Positions 56,826 through 64,000 of a stretch of DNA of 64,000 nt are shown here, piece after piece; the stretch's first letter is position 1; each line of letters begins with the position of its first letter. The stretch covers positions 496,001 through 560,000 of the forward strand of contig NZ_JBHUOP010000002.1 of NCBI RefSeq assembly GCF_042683685.1, in the 5' to 3' direction. Under the pieces are notes generated by a model. That model had not been told where the DNA came from. It did no database searches and saw nothing but the letters and a program-made list of their open reading frames with translations. This DNA comes from Timonella corticicola. GTDB lineage: Bacteria > Actinomycetota > Actinomycetes > Actinomycetales > Cellulomonadaceae. A program made the translations under genes and the position numbers.

Positions 56826-58130
56826 CTACTTTCCGGTCACAAGCCAGTTCCGGTCGGTGAGTGTGCGCGCGAAGGTGAGTCCAACGGCCACGGCGATCAC
56901 GACAAACACGGCTTCCACCCCGTAGGCGAGGGCTTGAAGGGTGTCCCCTGCGTTGAGATAGTAGATCGCACGATAGCCTGCGGCTCCGGGGATCATGATG
57001 ACCACCGCGGGTACCGACAGGGTGATCCGTGGGATGTCCAGGCGCGGAGCGATGAGGTTGCACAGAACCCCCACGATGAGTCCAGCGAAGAATGCGGCAC
57101 CCTGGGTGAACAGTCCTGCGTCCATCAGGACTAGGCGTGCGGTGTTCGCGATCATTCCGACTCCGGCTGCAACCACCGCGACGATGAACGGGGAGTTGAA
57201 GATCATCGCGAATCCCCATACGCCGAGTGCAGAGGCAAGTAGCCGGAAGGCGAACAGGGCCCACGGCACGAGTTCGTGTTTCTCCTGCGGGATCGGGGTG
57301 AGCCCCCACAACGTCGAGACGGCCCACACGGAGAGGGCCGCGGAGATCATGATCATGAGGGCGTATGCGAGCCTGGACATTCCTGCGGAGAAGTCCAGGT
57401 GCGATAGGTCGAGTGCCGCTGTGATGAGTGGGAAGCCGGGGACGAGGAAGAGTACAGCGGAGATGTATCCGGACTCGTGGATGGATTCCACGAGTCCTGC
57501 GAGGTACATCCCGTGCGCCAGCCCCAGATATACGATGGAGGCCACCGCACCGGCGATCATTGCGACTGCGAGTTGGTTGAGGTGGCGGTGCAGCATGAGC
57601 CGGCGCGAGTACTGACCGAGGAAGGCTCCTATGAGCACCGCACCGATCTCGACGGGTCCGCCGTTGTTGAGGAACGCGAATGCCCCACACGCGATGGCGG
57701 CGCATAGCGAGTTCAACCAGTCCGGGTAGAGATGGGGTTTGGCCTCGGCCGCGTCAAGGAAGGCTTCTGCGTCGTCGAGCCTGCGGGCGATTTCCTCAGG
57801 ACTGGTGGTTTCGTCCGCGGGTTCGAGGGCCTCGCAGTATGTTTGGATGAGTTTGATGCGGTCGGAGTTCACGCCGATGGTGGCGGTCTGTGCGACCTCG
57901 GTGCGGTACATGGGTCCGCGGTGGCAGGTTGCGGTGATCTCGTTAATCGTTACCTGGGCGTGCACGTCCGACATTCCGAGTGCTCGCCCGAGCGCCTTCA
58001 TAGAGGACTTTACGCGGTAGCTGCCGCTTCCAGCGGCGAGCAGCATCGTTCCAGTGCGCACGACTGTGCGCGAGGCTCGGATGAGCCCGATCGGTTCGAG
58101 TTTAGATTCCTGAGAATAGACCGCATCCAC
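56826..58130 (-). CDS. threonine/serine exporter family protein (ThrE type)
   Basis: A 434-residue membrane protein fusing the two ThrE domains. Residues 25-270 form the ThrE_1/DUF1212 domain (TMLLAAGSGSYRVKSSMKALG, VTINEITATCHR, FLVPGFPLITAALDLSHLD). Residues 300-430 form a second four-helix domain (FFAGLIVGVLCNLIAPRLD, VMIPGAAGYRAIYYLNAGD). About ten helices. In Corynebacterium ThrE exports threonine and serine. The start is GTG at 58130. Monocistronic by spacing. Confidence 0.9.
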   Translation of the reverse strand: MDAVYSQESKLEPIGLIRASRTVVRTGTMLLAAGSGSYRVKSSMKALGRALGMSDVHAQVTINEITATCHRGPMYRTEVAQTATIGVNSDRIKLIQTYCEALEPADETTSPEEIARRLDDAEAFLDAAEAKPHLYPDWLNSLCAAIACGAFAFLNNGGPVEIGAVLIGAFLGQYSRRLMLHRHLNQLAVAMIAGAVASIVYLGLAHGMYLAGLVESIHESGYISAVLFLVPGFPLITAALDLSHLDFSAGMSRLAYALMIMISAALSVWAVSTLWGLTPIPQEKHELVPWALFAFRLLASALGVWGFAMIFNSPFIVAVVAAGVGMIANTARLVLMDAGLFTQGAAFFAGLIVGVLCNLIAPRLDIPRITLSVPAVVIMIPGAAGYRAIYYLNAGDTLQALAYGVEAVFVVIAVAVGLTFARTLTDRNWLVTGK

Positions 58131-58521
58131 CGTTCAATCATGCCCTGTACTGTGTGGCAGCCGCGAGGTTGTCCGCGGTGCGCTGGTATGGTCGCGGGCG
58201 TCAGGCGCCCGCTGAGGTGGGTGGTCGTAGTGATTGCCGACGATTCCCCATGTTTCAGCCGCACCGCACTGTTGTGTGGCTGGCTGGGAAACTGTGCGTG
58301 GGGCCATCGGATGTTCCGGTGGCCCCACGGTTTCTTAGACACCGTTCCTTCTCACCAAGGAAGCGGTGGCCATTCGCTGCCCCTCACAGCAGCTTGGAAG
58401 CCGAGCGGATACTCGACTCACGTTTCTAGCAACTACAGTTACACACTATCTGCGTTGGTGCAGGTTGGCGTGAGACTTAGTACCCGATTGGGTGTTTGTG
58501 GCCCGCGCGCGACTGGGTGAT
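58131..58521. other. 391-bp intergenic region, no confident gene
   Basis: It separates the ThrE gene and the MmcQ-like gene, both on the minus strand, so the ThrE promoter should be here. Frames of 60-110 codons lack ribosome sites and resemble chance frames. A small GGGCG/CGCCC inverted repeat occurs near 58195-58215. Nothing else was identified. Confidence 0.4.
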
Positions 58522-58932
58522 TTAGGTAGTGGGATGCCAATCGAGCAGGTGCCTGTCCCGCCGCGGCAGTTGGGAGACCACGAGGTCATATGAGTCCTCG
58601 AGGAGGTCCTGCACCAGCGCCGCGTTGAGGCCTGCGTCGAGTTCCTCCCAGGTGCCGGGCAGCGTGACGGAGTTCCAGTGCTTCTTGTTCATGTGATACC
58701 CGGGCGTGATCTGCGGGTATGTTTCGCGCAATCGCTCAGCGAGTGCGGGTTCGCACTTGAGGTTGAGCCGACAGCCAGCTTCGGTATGCCACAGCAATGC
58801 GAACACTTTGGGCTTTGAGTGCTCACTTGCCTGCACTTTGAACACAGCCGTCTCTGGACCGAACGGGAAGTCCTCGAACGTTCCGGTGAAGGAGAGGGCC
58901 CACGCTCGGACCTGCTCGTAGACGGCGGTCAC
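58522..58932 (-). CDS. MmcQ/YjbR family DNA-binding-like protein
   Basis: A 136-residue protein of the MmcQ/YjbR (DUF419) family: EDFPFGPETAVFKVQ, KVFALLWHTEAGCRLNLKCEP and GYHMNKKHWNSVTL with the conserved W. It ends in a helical segment. These CyaY-like-fold proteins are widespread and functionally uncharacterised. The start is GTG at 58932, one base after the stop of the small membrane protein gene; longer frames to 59196 cover the neighbouring genes and are not credible. Confidence 0.85.
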   Translation of the reverse strand: MTAVYEQVRAWALSFTGTFEDFPFGPETAVFKVQASEHSKPKVFALLWHTEAGCRLNLKCEPALAERLRETYPQITPGYHMNKKHWNSVTLPGTWEELDAGLNAALVQDLLEDSYDLVVSQLPRRDRHLLDWHPTT

Positions 58933-58933
58933 G

Positions 58934-59089
58934 TTAGCCCAGATTCGGGTCTGCGTCGATGAAGGTCTCCTCGATCCACGGGTAGCCCCACGTGAAGAGC
59001 GCCCATACGACAACGCCGAGCAGGGCCAGGGCCTCGATGGCTTTGAGCCAGGGAGGGCCAGGGAGGATGCGCCATAGAGCTGCGTACAC
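58934..59089 (-). CDS. small membrane protein downstream of class E sortase
   Basis: A 51-residue protein read from GTG 59089 to TAA 58934: VYAALWRILPGPPWLKAIEA, one hydrophobic helix (LALLGVVVWALFTWGY) and an acidic tail ending DADPNLG. It starts one base after the sortase stop. Small proteins with the same pattern (LWR.LPGP..., helix, FP/YPW acidic end) commonly follow class E sortase genes in actinobacteria. It is too short for most automatic gene calls. Role unknown, perhaps a sortase partner. Confidence 0.75.
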   Translation of the reverse strand: MYAALWRILPGPPWLKAIEALALLGVVVWALFTWGYPWIEETFIDADPNLG

Positions 59090-59090
59090 G

Positions 59091-59837
59091 TCAGAGAACC
59101 CCCGGTTCCATCAAGACTTGTTCGGGCATGCCGTCGGCGCGGTCCATCCAACCGACGAACTTGGCGTGGGTGATCCAGCGGTGATCGTTGCCCCACTCCC
59201 CGACGGTCACTGAGTGGCAGGTGGTGAGCGTCAGATAACGTTCTGTCGGATCTTCACCGGGCCGTCCTGGTACCGGTGCGATCACCTCAATCGCGCTCGG
59301 GTCCACGATTTCATGGGATTCTACCTCGTAGATGTACCAGGTGTTTCGGGTCTCCACGATGATCTGGTCGCCTTCCTCAAGCACGTTCACGTACCGGAAG
59401 GAGTTACCGTGGCTACGGCGATGTCCGGCGAGCGAGAAGTTCCCGATGTCTCCGGGCATCGCGGTCTCAACGTAGTGACCTGCGGCCGCCTGGTCGAGCA
59501 CGTCCGGTGTTGTGCCTTCACGGATGGGCATGGTGTTGTTTGTCAGGTTGTACCACTTTGGCACGATAAGCACACCAAAGGTCTCTCCATGGGCCACGCC
59601 AACCTCGATGGGCGGGGCATCGGTGCGTAGTTCCGCAACCTTCTCCGGGGCTACCGTCAGGGTCTCCTGGAACTCACGCACCTGCTCTTGCGCGATTGCG
59701 GCGGACTGGTTCGAGTCCCACCAGATGTTCCACACAATGTATCCGGCGATCAATAGCCCGGCGGTGATCATGAGTTCGCCGAGCACACCGATCGCTCCGG
59801 CGACACCTGATGATTTCCGAGTATTCGCGTGCCGCAC
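59091..59837 (-). CDS. class E sortase
   Basis: A 248-residue membrane-anchored transpeptidase. One N-terminal helix (about 13-38, IGVLGELMITAGLLIAGYIV) precedes the sortase barrel with catalytic H139 in SLAGHRRSHG, C207 in LTLTTCHSVT and R220 in NDHRWITH. Class E enzymes of high-GC actinobacteria recognise LAxTG-like sorting signals and attach surface proteins to peptidoglycan. No sorting-motif protein is found in this window. It leads a three-gene operon with the small membrane protein and the MmcQ-like gene. Confidence 0.92.
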   Translation of the reverse strand: MRHANTRKSSGVAGAIGVLGELMITAGLLIAGYIVWNIWWDSNQSAAIAQEQVREFQETLTVAPEKVAELRTDAPPIEVGVAHGETFGVLIVPKWYNLTNNTMPIREGTTPDVLDQAAAGHYVETAMPGDIGNFSLAGHRRSHGNSFRYVNVLEEGDQIIVETRNTWYIYEVESHEIVDPSAIEVIAPVPGRPGEDPTERYLTLTTCHSVTVGEWGNDHRWITHAKFVGWMDRADGMPEQVLMEPGVL

Positions 59838-60286
59838 GCACTACCCCTTGTGTATGAGACTGGGACGACCGCCCTGGTTTTCGGTCGTGCAGAGGTGGAT
59901 GCACCGACTGCCCCTTCAACATAGCAACTTTTCCTGGGGTTTCGGACGTGAGTTGTGCCCCTATCGGGTTATTTTGTTGGCTACTGGCCGATCGGCCCTA
60001 CCTCGCCAGAAACACGGGCACTCCCGATGGGGCGAAAAGTACCCGAAGGTGCTCAGAAAAACCACGCACTCGGACGTAAAACAGCCCACCGAGTTTAGGG
60101 CGGAAGCTAGGCGAAGCGCAGAAGCAGGAGGAGAACGTGGAGCACACTCGTCCGCCTCGGCCAAACCAACCCACGTATGCCCAACAGGTGACTAGAAGGG
60201 ATGAGGATGCCACACGCCTCATCCAACGGGAGCCGAGAAGGCAACGGAGGGGATCGTCGTCAATCGGGGATACCGCCGATACGACT
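59838..60286. other. 449-bp region before a terminator; one weak reading frame
   Basis: It contains the sortase promoter region. On the plus strand, GTG at 60137 has a good GGAGGAG site five bases upstream and opens EHTRPPRPNQPTYAQQVTRR, a Pro/Arg-rich start. The frame then runs through the terminator hairpin at 60287-60325 and into the antisense of the next gene, so it is probably not functional or is a truncated remnant. No other signal seen. Confidence 0.35.
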
Positions 60287-60325
60287 GTGGGATGTGGCGG
60301 CTCTTTGAGCCGACGCACATCCCAC
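60287..60325 (-). terminator. terminator of the lipoprotein gene
   Basis: GTGGGATGTG / CACATCCCAC with an inner CGGCTC-TTT-GAGCCG stem forms a long, nearly continuous hairpin about 75 bases past the lipoprotein stop. Confidence 0.75.
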
Positions 60326-60400
60326 CTGTCTCCTGCCCGTGGGTGGAGACCAATCCTCGCAGCGAGCGTCACTGGACGCTGCCGCAGAGAAAGCGTTACA

Positions 60401-60967
60401 TCACTGGTTGCTCTGCTGACCCAGGACGATCCATGCCTCGGTGCCACCGATAGCAGTCGGGATGTAGTGCTCAGCCAGTTCAGCAGCCTCCGCCTTCGCA
60501 TCCGTTGAACCACATTCTGGGAACTGAGGCGCGTTACGGTCCTGAGCGGCAAAAGCCCAGGTGACAGCAGACTCGTCACCACAGGTCTGAACGGCGCGAA
60601 TGATCGCACCAACGTACTTGCCGGTGTCCTGACCGATCTTATTTGCCTCGGCCTTGAAAGCGAGGAAGTTGTCGGTGTCTGGGCCGGCACCCGCCTCAGT
60701 TGCCGCGGCTGCGAGGTAAGCCTCTACATCTGGCTCGAAGAGTACCGAGTCAAGACGAGCCTGCAGATCTGCTTCCATCTGGGCTGGAAGTGGAGCAAGG
60801 CGGTTGTACTCGATGGTCGTGCCGTCTGCGAGCTTGTACTCGCGGTTCTGGGTCTGGTTTGGCCCGGCCTCGGTGGTTGAGATGGCGCCCGGTTCCTCCT
60901 GGGCGGAACAAGCGCCGAGAAGTGGAAGAGCCAGGGCAAGAGCTGCGATAGCGGCAGTGCGCTTCAT
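60401..60967 (-). CDS. lipoprotein of unknown function
   Basis: A 188-residue lipoprotein with signal peptide ending LPLLGAC (Cys about residue 20), a Thr/Gln/Asn-rich linker and a helical domain (MEADLQARLDSVLFEPDVEA, LAFKAEANKIGQDTGKYVGA). Two cysteines in the mature part (CGDE and ECGS) could form a disulfide. No family recognised. Monocistronic, with its own terminator. Confidence 0.7.
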   Translation of the reverse strand: MKRTAAIAALALALPLLGACSAQEEPGAISTTEAGPNQTQNREYKLADGTTIEYNRLAPLPAQMEADLQARLDSVLFEPDVEAYLAAAATEAGAGPDTDNFLAFKAEANKIGQDTGKYVGAIIRAVQTCGDESAVTWAFAAQDRNAPQFPECGSTDAKAEAAELAEHYIPTAIGGTEAWIVLGQQSNQ

Positions 60968-61297
60968 GAAGTTTCACCTACGTTGTAAGAGAGTGAATGG
61001 AATTAGTCGGACTGGTGTGCCCGTACGGCCCGCCCGGATCTGATGGTGGACGGCACCTGACTTGCGGGAAGAATCAATACATCCCACCTCTCATTATAGA
61101 TTTTGGCGCGACGCGACCCAACACGAAAGGTCTTGGTATACCTAACGTGTGGCTAATCTCTCCTTTGTGACCCAGCAGTCAATGGGCGTTGGCCCTCATC
61201 GCTATGTCCTGCGCAAAGGTCGGGTCCGCGCTAGTGTAGATAGAGCCGGTGAGCGCCGCCTGCTCACCATCCGTCCCGTTATGGAAGAGAGCGAAGA
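60968..61297. other. 330-bp divergent region upstream of rplY and a lipoprotein gene
   Basis: It should hold the promoters of both flanking genes. A short hairpin (GGTGAGC-GCCGCCT-GCTCACC, about 61249-61269) lies in the probable 5' leader of the L25 gene. Frames on the plus strand overlap the L25 start in another frame and are not credible. Confidence 0.4.
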
Positions 61298-61891
61298 ATG
61301 GCAGACATCAAACTCGAGGCATCGATCCGTGACAACTTCGGCAAAGGCGCCGCCCGCCAAGCACGCCGCGCAGGAAAGATCCCGGCCGTTGTCTACGCTC
61401 ACGGAAGCGAGGCCAAGCACATCCTGCTTGACGGACACGAGGCGTTCCTTGCCGTTAAGAACAACCGTTCCGCACTGGTTGAGCTCGATATCGCAGGCAA
61501 GCGCCAGAACGTCATCATCAAGGACATCCAGCGCGACCCCATCGGACGCGTCATCGAACACATCGACTTCCTCGCCGTGAAGGCAAACGAGAAGCAGGTT
61601 GTCGAGGTCCCAGTCGTCACCGTCGATGACCCTGCAGCCGGTGTCATGGTTCAGTTGGAGCTTCACAAGATCCAGGTTGAGGCTGTTGTGAGCGACCTTC
61701 CAGAGCATGTGGAGGTCAGCGTTGATGGCCTTGAAGCCGGAACGATCCTCCACGTCAAGGACCTCAAGTTGCCAAAGGGTCAGACGGCTGTGAACGACGA
61801 GGAACAGGTTGTTCTGGTTGCAAACGAGATCCGCGCAACCGAACCTGAAGAGAACGAAAGCACAGCAGGCGAAGAGGCCAGCGCCGAGTAA
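61298..61891 (+). CDS. rplY: 50S ribosomal protein L25 / general stress protein Ctc
   Basis: A 197-residue L25 of the long Ctc/TL5 type. The N-terminal 5S rRNA-binding domain spans about 1-95 (ASIRDNFGKGAARQARRAGKIPAVVYAHG, VIIKDIQRDPIGRVIEHIDF). The C-terminal beta domain spans about 96-180 (VPVVTVDDPAAGVMVQLEL, HVEVSVDGLEAGTILHVKDL), followed by an acidic tail. It binds 5S rRNA in the central protuberance. Start is supported by a purine-rich site and the family N-terminus. A strong terminator follows. Confidence 0.95.
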   Translation: MADIKLEASIRDNFGKGAARQARRAGKIPAVVYAHGSEAKHILLDGHEAFLAVKNNRSALVELDIAGKRQNVIIKDIQRDPIGRVIEHIDFLAVKANEKQVVEVPVVTVDDPAAGVMVQLELHKIQVEAVVSDLPEHVEVSVDGLEAGTILHVKDLKLPKGQTAVNDEEQVVLVANEIRATEPEENESTAGEEASAE

Positions 61892-61907
61892 AAACCCAAG
61901 GAACAAC

Positions 61908-61946
61908 AGGAGGGCCCGTATTCCATGATGGAATACGGGCCCTCCT
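61908..61946 (+). terminator. terminator of rplY
   Basis: AGGAGGGCCCGTATTCCAT and its complement form a near-continuous hairpin of about 18 pairs, 16 bases after the stop, immediately before the tRNA-Ser 3' end on the other strand. Confidence 0.85.
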
Positions 61947-61949
61947 CTG

Positions 61950-62035
61950 CGGAAGCGGCGGGATTTGAACCCGCGAGACTGTTGAGGTCTACCGGTTTTC
62001 AAGACCGGCGCATTCGGCCGCTCTGCCACACTTCC
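61950..62035 (-). tRNA. tRNA-Ser (anticodon TGA)
   Basis: An 86-base type II tRNA with a GGAAGTG/CGCTTCC acceptor stem (one G-U), anticodon loop CTTGAAA (anticodon TGA), a long variable arm, T-loop TTCAAAT and discriminator G. Confidence 0.96.
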
Positions 62036-62172
62036 TTTGCACTGTGTCATCTGGCCGAAGCCAGCAACAAGCGCCTAACCATTGTGCCATGCCACGGCGC
62101 TACCTGGAAATCCAACGACGGTGGCGCGCGACACTATGCGCAGCCACCCAGAGCATCAGGTGGCCGCGAAGG

Positions 62173-62775
62173 CTATGCGCGACTCGCTACCTGCAAGCGC
62201 TCCATCGCATGCTGCACAAGTTGGATGAGCGTCTGCTTGGTAGCTGCACGGGAGCGGGCATCCGTGTAGAGCATCGGCACGTGTGCTGGCACCTGAAGCG
62301 CTTCGCGAACATCCTCAAGGCGGTGCTTGGCGACACCGTCGAAGCAGTTGACGCCGACGACGAATGGGATACCGCGGGACTCGAAGTAGTCGATCGCCGG
62401 GAAACACTGCTCAAGACGTTCAGTGTCCACCAGAACCACAGCACCGATAGCGCCACGAGCCAGGTCATCCCACATGAACAGGAAGCGATCCTGACCTGGG
62501 GTACCAAACAGGTAGAGCCACAGTGGACCGGGCAACTCGATACGTCCGAAGTCCATTGCCACTGTCGTGGTCGTCTTGCGATCAGTCACACCGCCAGCGT
62601 CGTCAACACCAACCGAGTGTTCGGTCATCGCGGCCTCGGTGTTCAGCGGTTCCACATCGGAGATAGAACCAATGAACGTGGTCTTACCGACCGCGAAGCC
62701 ACCGGCGATGACGATCTTGACAACTGTTGGCGCAGCCGTTGCCTGCGTGCCGTTTTCAGAGGGCTGAAATACCAT
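62173..62775 (-). CDS. Cvn/MglA-type small GTPase
   Basis: A 200-residue Ras-like GTPase of the actinobacterial Cvn/MglA group. The P-loop is GGFAVGKT (25-32), the G3 region YLFGTPGQDRFLFMWDDLA has an unusual GTPGQ, and VLVDTERLEQCFPAIDYFE and GVNCFDG (G4-like) follow. These GTPases act with roadblock and DUF742 proteins under a membrane kinase-like sensor to relay signals at the membrane. The ATG at 62775 is used, overlapping the DUF742 stop by 20 bases with GGAG upstream. Last gene of the operon. Confidence 0.88.
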   Translation of the reverse strand: MVFQPSENGTQATAAPTVVKIVIAGGFAVGKTTFIGSISDVEPLNTEAAMTEHSVGVDDAGGVTDRKTTTTVAMDFGRIELPGPLWLYLFGTPGQDRFLFMWDDLARGAIGAVVLVDTERLEQCFPAIDYFESRGIPFVVGVNCFDGVAKHRLEDVREALQVPAHVPMLYTDARSRAATKQTLIQLVQHAMERLQVASRA

Positions 62776-63157
62776 TAAGAACACTCTCCAAAACACTTAG
62801 GGACATGGCAGGGTTTTGGCCGTGACCTGTGTGTACGTTAACTGGCGTGGATGTGTGGACCTTCAAATAGCCCTCATCCGCCAGGTCGGAAATCAAGATG
62901 CGGACAACACCCAGCGGCATCCGCAGCAAAGCGGATACTTCAGCAATCGAAACGTAGTTGCTCGCTGCGTGCTGAATGATTGCTCGCTTCTCGGGGGTCA
63001 GTCCCGTGGAGGATACCGCGCCGGGCAATACCTCGATGAGCGTTTCGAGAGGCAGATTAGAAGTCGCGGACCGCACGCGGCCGCCGGTCACCGCATAAGG
63101 GCGAACGGTCGAGACCTCGTACTGTCCACCCTCCGGGTGGCCTGCTGATTGAGTCAT
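62756..63157 (-). CDS. DUF742 protein of Cvn signalling operon
   Basis: A 133-residue protein of the DUF742 family: VRPYAVTGGRVRSATSNLPLE at the N-terminus and a winged-helix-like LTPEKRAIIQHAASNYVSIA, EVSALLRMPLGVVRILISDL, ADEGYLKVHT. It is the third component of the conservon. It lies nine bases after the roadblock gene and overlaps the GTPase gene. It may contact DNA or a partner protein; the biochemical role is undefined. Confidence 0.92.
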   Translation of the reverse strand: MTQSAGHPEGGQYEVSTVRPYAVTGGRVRSATSNLPLETLIEVLPGAVSSTGLTPEKRAIIQHAASNYVSIAEVSALLRMPLGVVRILISDLADEGYLKVHTSTPVNVHTGHGQNPAMSLSVLESVLNGISAL

Positions 63158-63166
63158 CTTTATCCT

Positions 63167-63616
63167 TTAGCCAAGCGACGCTCGGGTCGCTCCGTCTACG
63201 GGAAGGGAGCCGCGCATCTCGGAGATGAGCTGTGGCGTCAGAGTTGCTTCGGTACGCGATACCAGCATAGCCATTTCGTAGCCGATCAGGCCCACATCGC
63301 AGTTCGAGTCGGCAACTGCGGCCAAAACGGAACCATTCGAGACGTTCATCAGGAATAGGAATCCGTTGTCCATCTCAACGATTGACTGACGTACCGCACC
63401 GCCGTTGAGTTGGCGGGATGCACCGCGGGTGAGGCTGGACATACCCGAGACGATTGCCGCAAGTTGGTCGCCTGAAGTGCGGTCCAAGTTGTCTGACATC
63501 GCCATCAGAAGTCCATCCGCGGATACCACGAGCGTATGCCTGGTAGCTGGAACGGTACGCACAAAGTTATCGAGCAACCATCCAAAGTTAGTTGCCTCGG
63601 TGCTCAGCGTGCTCAT
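63167..63616 (-). CDS. roadblock/LC7 domain protein of Cvn operon
   Basis: A 149-residue roadblock/LC7 protein: FGWLLDNFVRTVPATRHTLVVSADGLLMA, LAAIVSGMSSLTRGASRQL and GFLFLMNVSNGSVLAAVADS. These MglB-like proteins regulate the small GTPase. It follows the sensor gene with a gap of about 35 bases and precedes DUF742, the canonical conservon order. Confidence 0.93.
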   Translation of the reverse strand: MSTLSTEATNFGWLLDNFVRTVPATRHTLVVSADGLLMAMSDNLDRTSGDQLAAIVSGMSSLTRGASRQLNGGAVRQSIVEMDNGFLFLMNVSNGSVLAAVADSNCDVGLIGYEMAMLVSRTEATLTPQLISEMRGSLPVDGATRASLG

Positions 63617-63651
63617 ACTTTCTCCTTAAGTGTGTCTTCGACGAGTGGTGG

Positions 63652-64000
63652 TTACGGGATTACCGAGTCAGGCACACGTGCTGCTTGTACTTCACTAGCT
63701 TGGGCCCCCTGCTCAGGTGAATGGTTACCGTCTTGACGTCCGCGCTGTGTTGCGGATTGGAAGGCGGACAATCGAGAACGCAGTTCTGCTGCGTCGCGGC
63801 TGATCTTTTGTGCGCTCGGGTCGTCTTGCGGTCCTTCGACGTTTCCGCGGACACGGCGCGTGAGGTTCGTTCCACCCGCTGAGACGGCATTCGGCCGGTA
63901 TGCCGACAACTCACTCAGCTCAGCGAACGCCTGCTCCTGGATCGTGGACTGCAATGCGAGCGCATTTGGCTGTCCGAAGGCCGCGGGCGGCTCCCAGTGT
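63652..64000 (-). CDS. Cvn-type sensor kinase, C-terminal tail (partial)
   Basis: Only the last 115 or so residues of the first conservon gene are in the window; the frame runs off the right edge (beginning HWEPPAAFGQPNALALQST). The visible part is the disordered, Pro/Gln/Ala-rich tail with the NLTRRVRGN motif characteristic of nitrate/sensory-box histidine kinases of these operons. No catalytic motif is visible here. Position immediately upstream of the roadblock gene supports the call. Confidence 0.75.
   Translation of the reverse strand, partial: HWEPPAAFGQPNALALQSTIQEQAFAELSELSAYRPNAVSAGGTNLTRRVRGNVEGPQDDPSAQKISRDAAELRSRLSAFQSATQRGRQDGNHSPEQGAQASEVQAARVPDSVIP

Noticed and set aside
59998..60690. 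Minus-strand frame of 230 codons over the lipoprotein 3' end
   Set aside because: It overlaps the well-supported lipoprotein and its terminator, with Ser/Arg-rich shadow composition.
1..64000. CRISPR array, rRNA operon or intact insertion sequence
   Set aside because: No regularly spaced repeats, rRNA-like sequence, transposase or Cas gene was found on either strand.

Overview
The window reads as chromosome of a moderately high-GC actinobacterium. Evidence: a class E sortase, a roadblock/DUF742/GTPase (Cvn-type) signalling operon, actinobacterial-style transporters and LacI regulators, several likely leaderless starts and lipoproteins with clear lipoboxes. It cannot be placed to genus from sequence alone; a lone chemoreceptor suggests a motile lineage. 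No rRNA, CRISPR array or intact insertion sequence was seen.

Layout. (1) 1-9222: right arm of an HK97-type siphovirus prophage on the minus strand (tail, connectors, protease-capsid fusion, portal, TerL, TerS, HNH, small early genes, a Cro/excisionase-like protein). A divergent repressor gene ends inside tRNA-Arg(ACG), the likely attachment site. (2) 9223-20274: a stretch bounded by two identical tRNA-Arg genes. It holds dedA, a YtfQ/AraF-type furanose importer with a GH51 arabinofuranosidase and a LacI regulator, a secreted Ig-like protein, and two copies of a 91-bp direct repeat. (3) 20275-31512: a LolD/FtsX-type ABC exporter, an HSP90-like ATPase paired with a TPR protein, a CPA1 antiporter and an orphan chemoreceptor. 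(4) 31513-39317: GH2 beta-galactosidase, two permeases, a sugar-binding protein and a divergent LacI regulator with palindromic operators. (5) 39318-52217: a uronate/glycosaminoglycan-type oligosaccharide locus: DUF2264 protein, importer, DUF624, GH88, FAH-family protein, KduD and KduI on the minus strand, with a divergent heparinase II/III-like protein and a DeoR-LacI chimeric regulator. (6) 52218-53000: decayed DNA with a kduI fragment and a broken hipA behind an intact hipB-like gene. (7) 53000-64000: housekeeping and envelope genes (lipoproteins, PPOX enzyme, beta-lactamase-like lipoprotein, two tRNA-Ser, ThrE-type exporter, MmcQ/YjbR protein, sortase E with its small partner, ribosomal protein L25, Cvn operon).

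How the genes work together. In region 5 imported unsaturated uronides would be cut by the lyase-like protein and GH88. KduI and KduD then convert 4-deoxy-5-ketouronate to 2-keto-3-deoxygluconate. No KDG kinase or aldolase is present, but an FAH-family enzyme sits in the operon. Both two-permease importers lack an ATPase and probably share one encoded elsewhere.

The most notable observation is the prophage switch. The repressor reading frame runs across the phage-host junction into tRNA-Arg, the arrangement of integration-dependent immunity known from mycobacteriophages such as BPs. A TTGTGC/GCACAA operator sits at the start codons of both the Cro-like gene and the portal gene.
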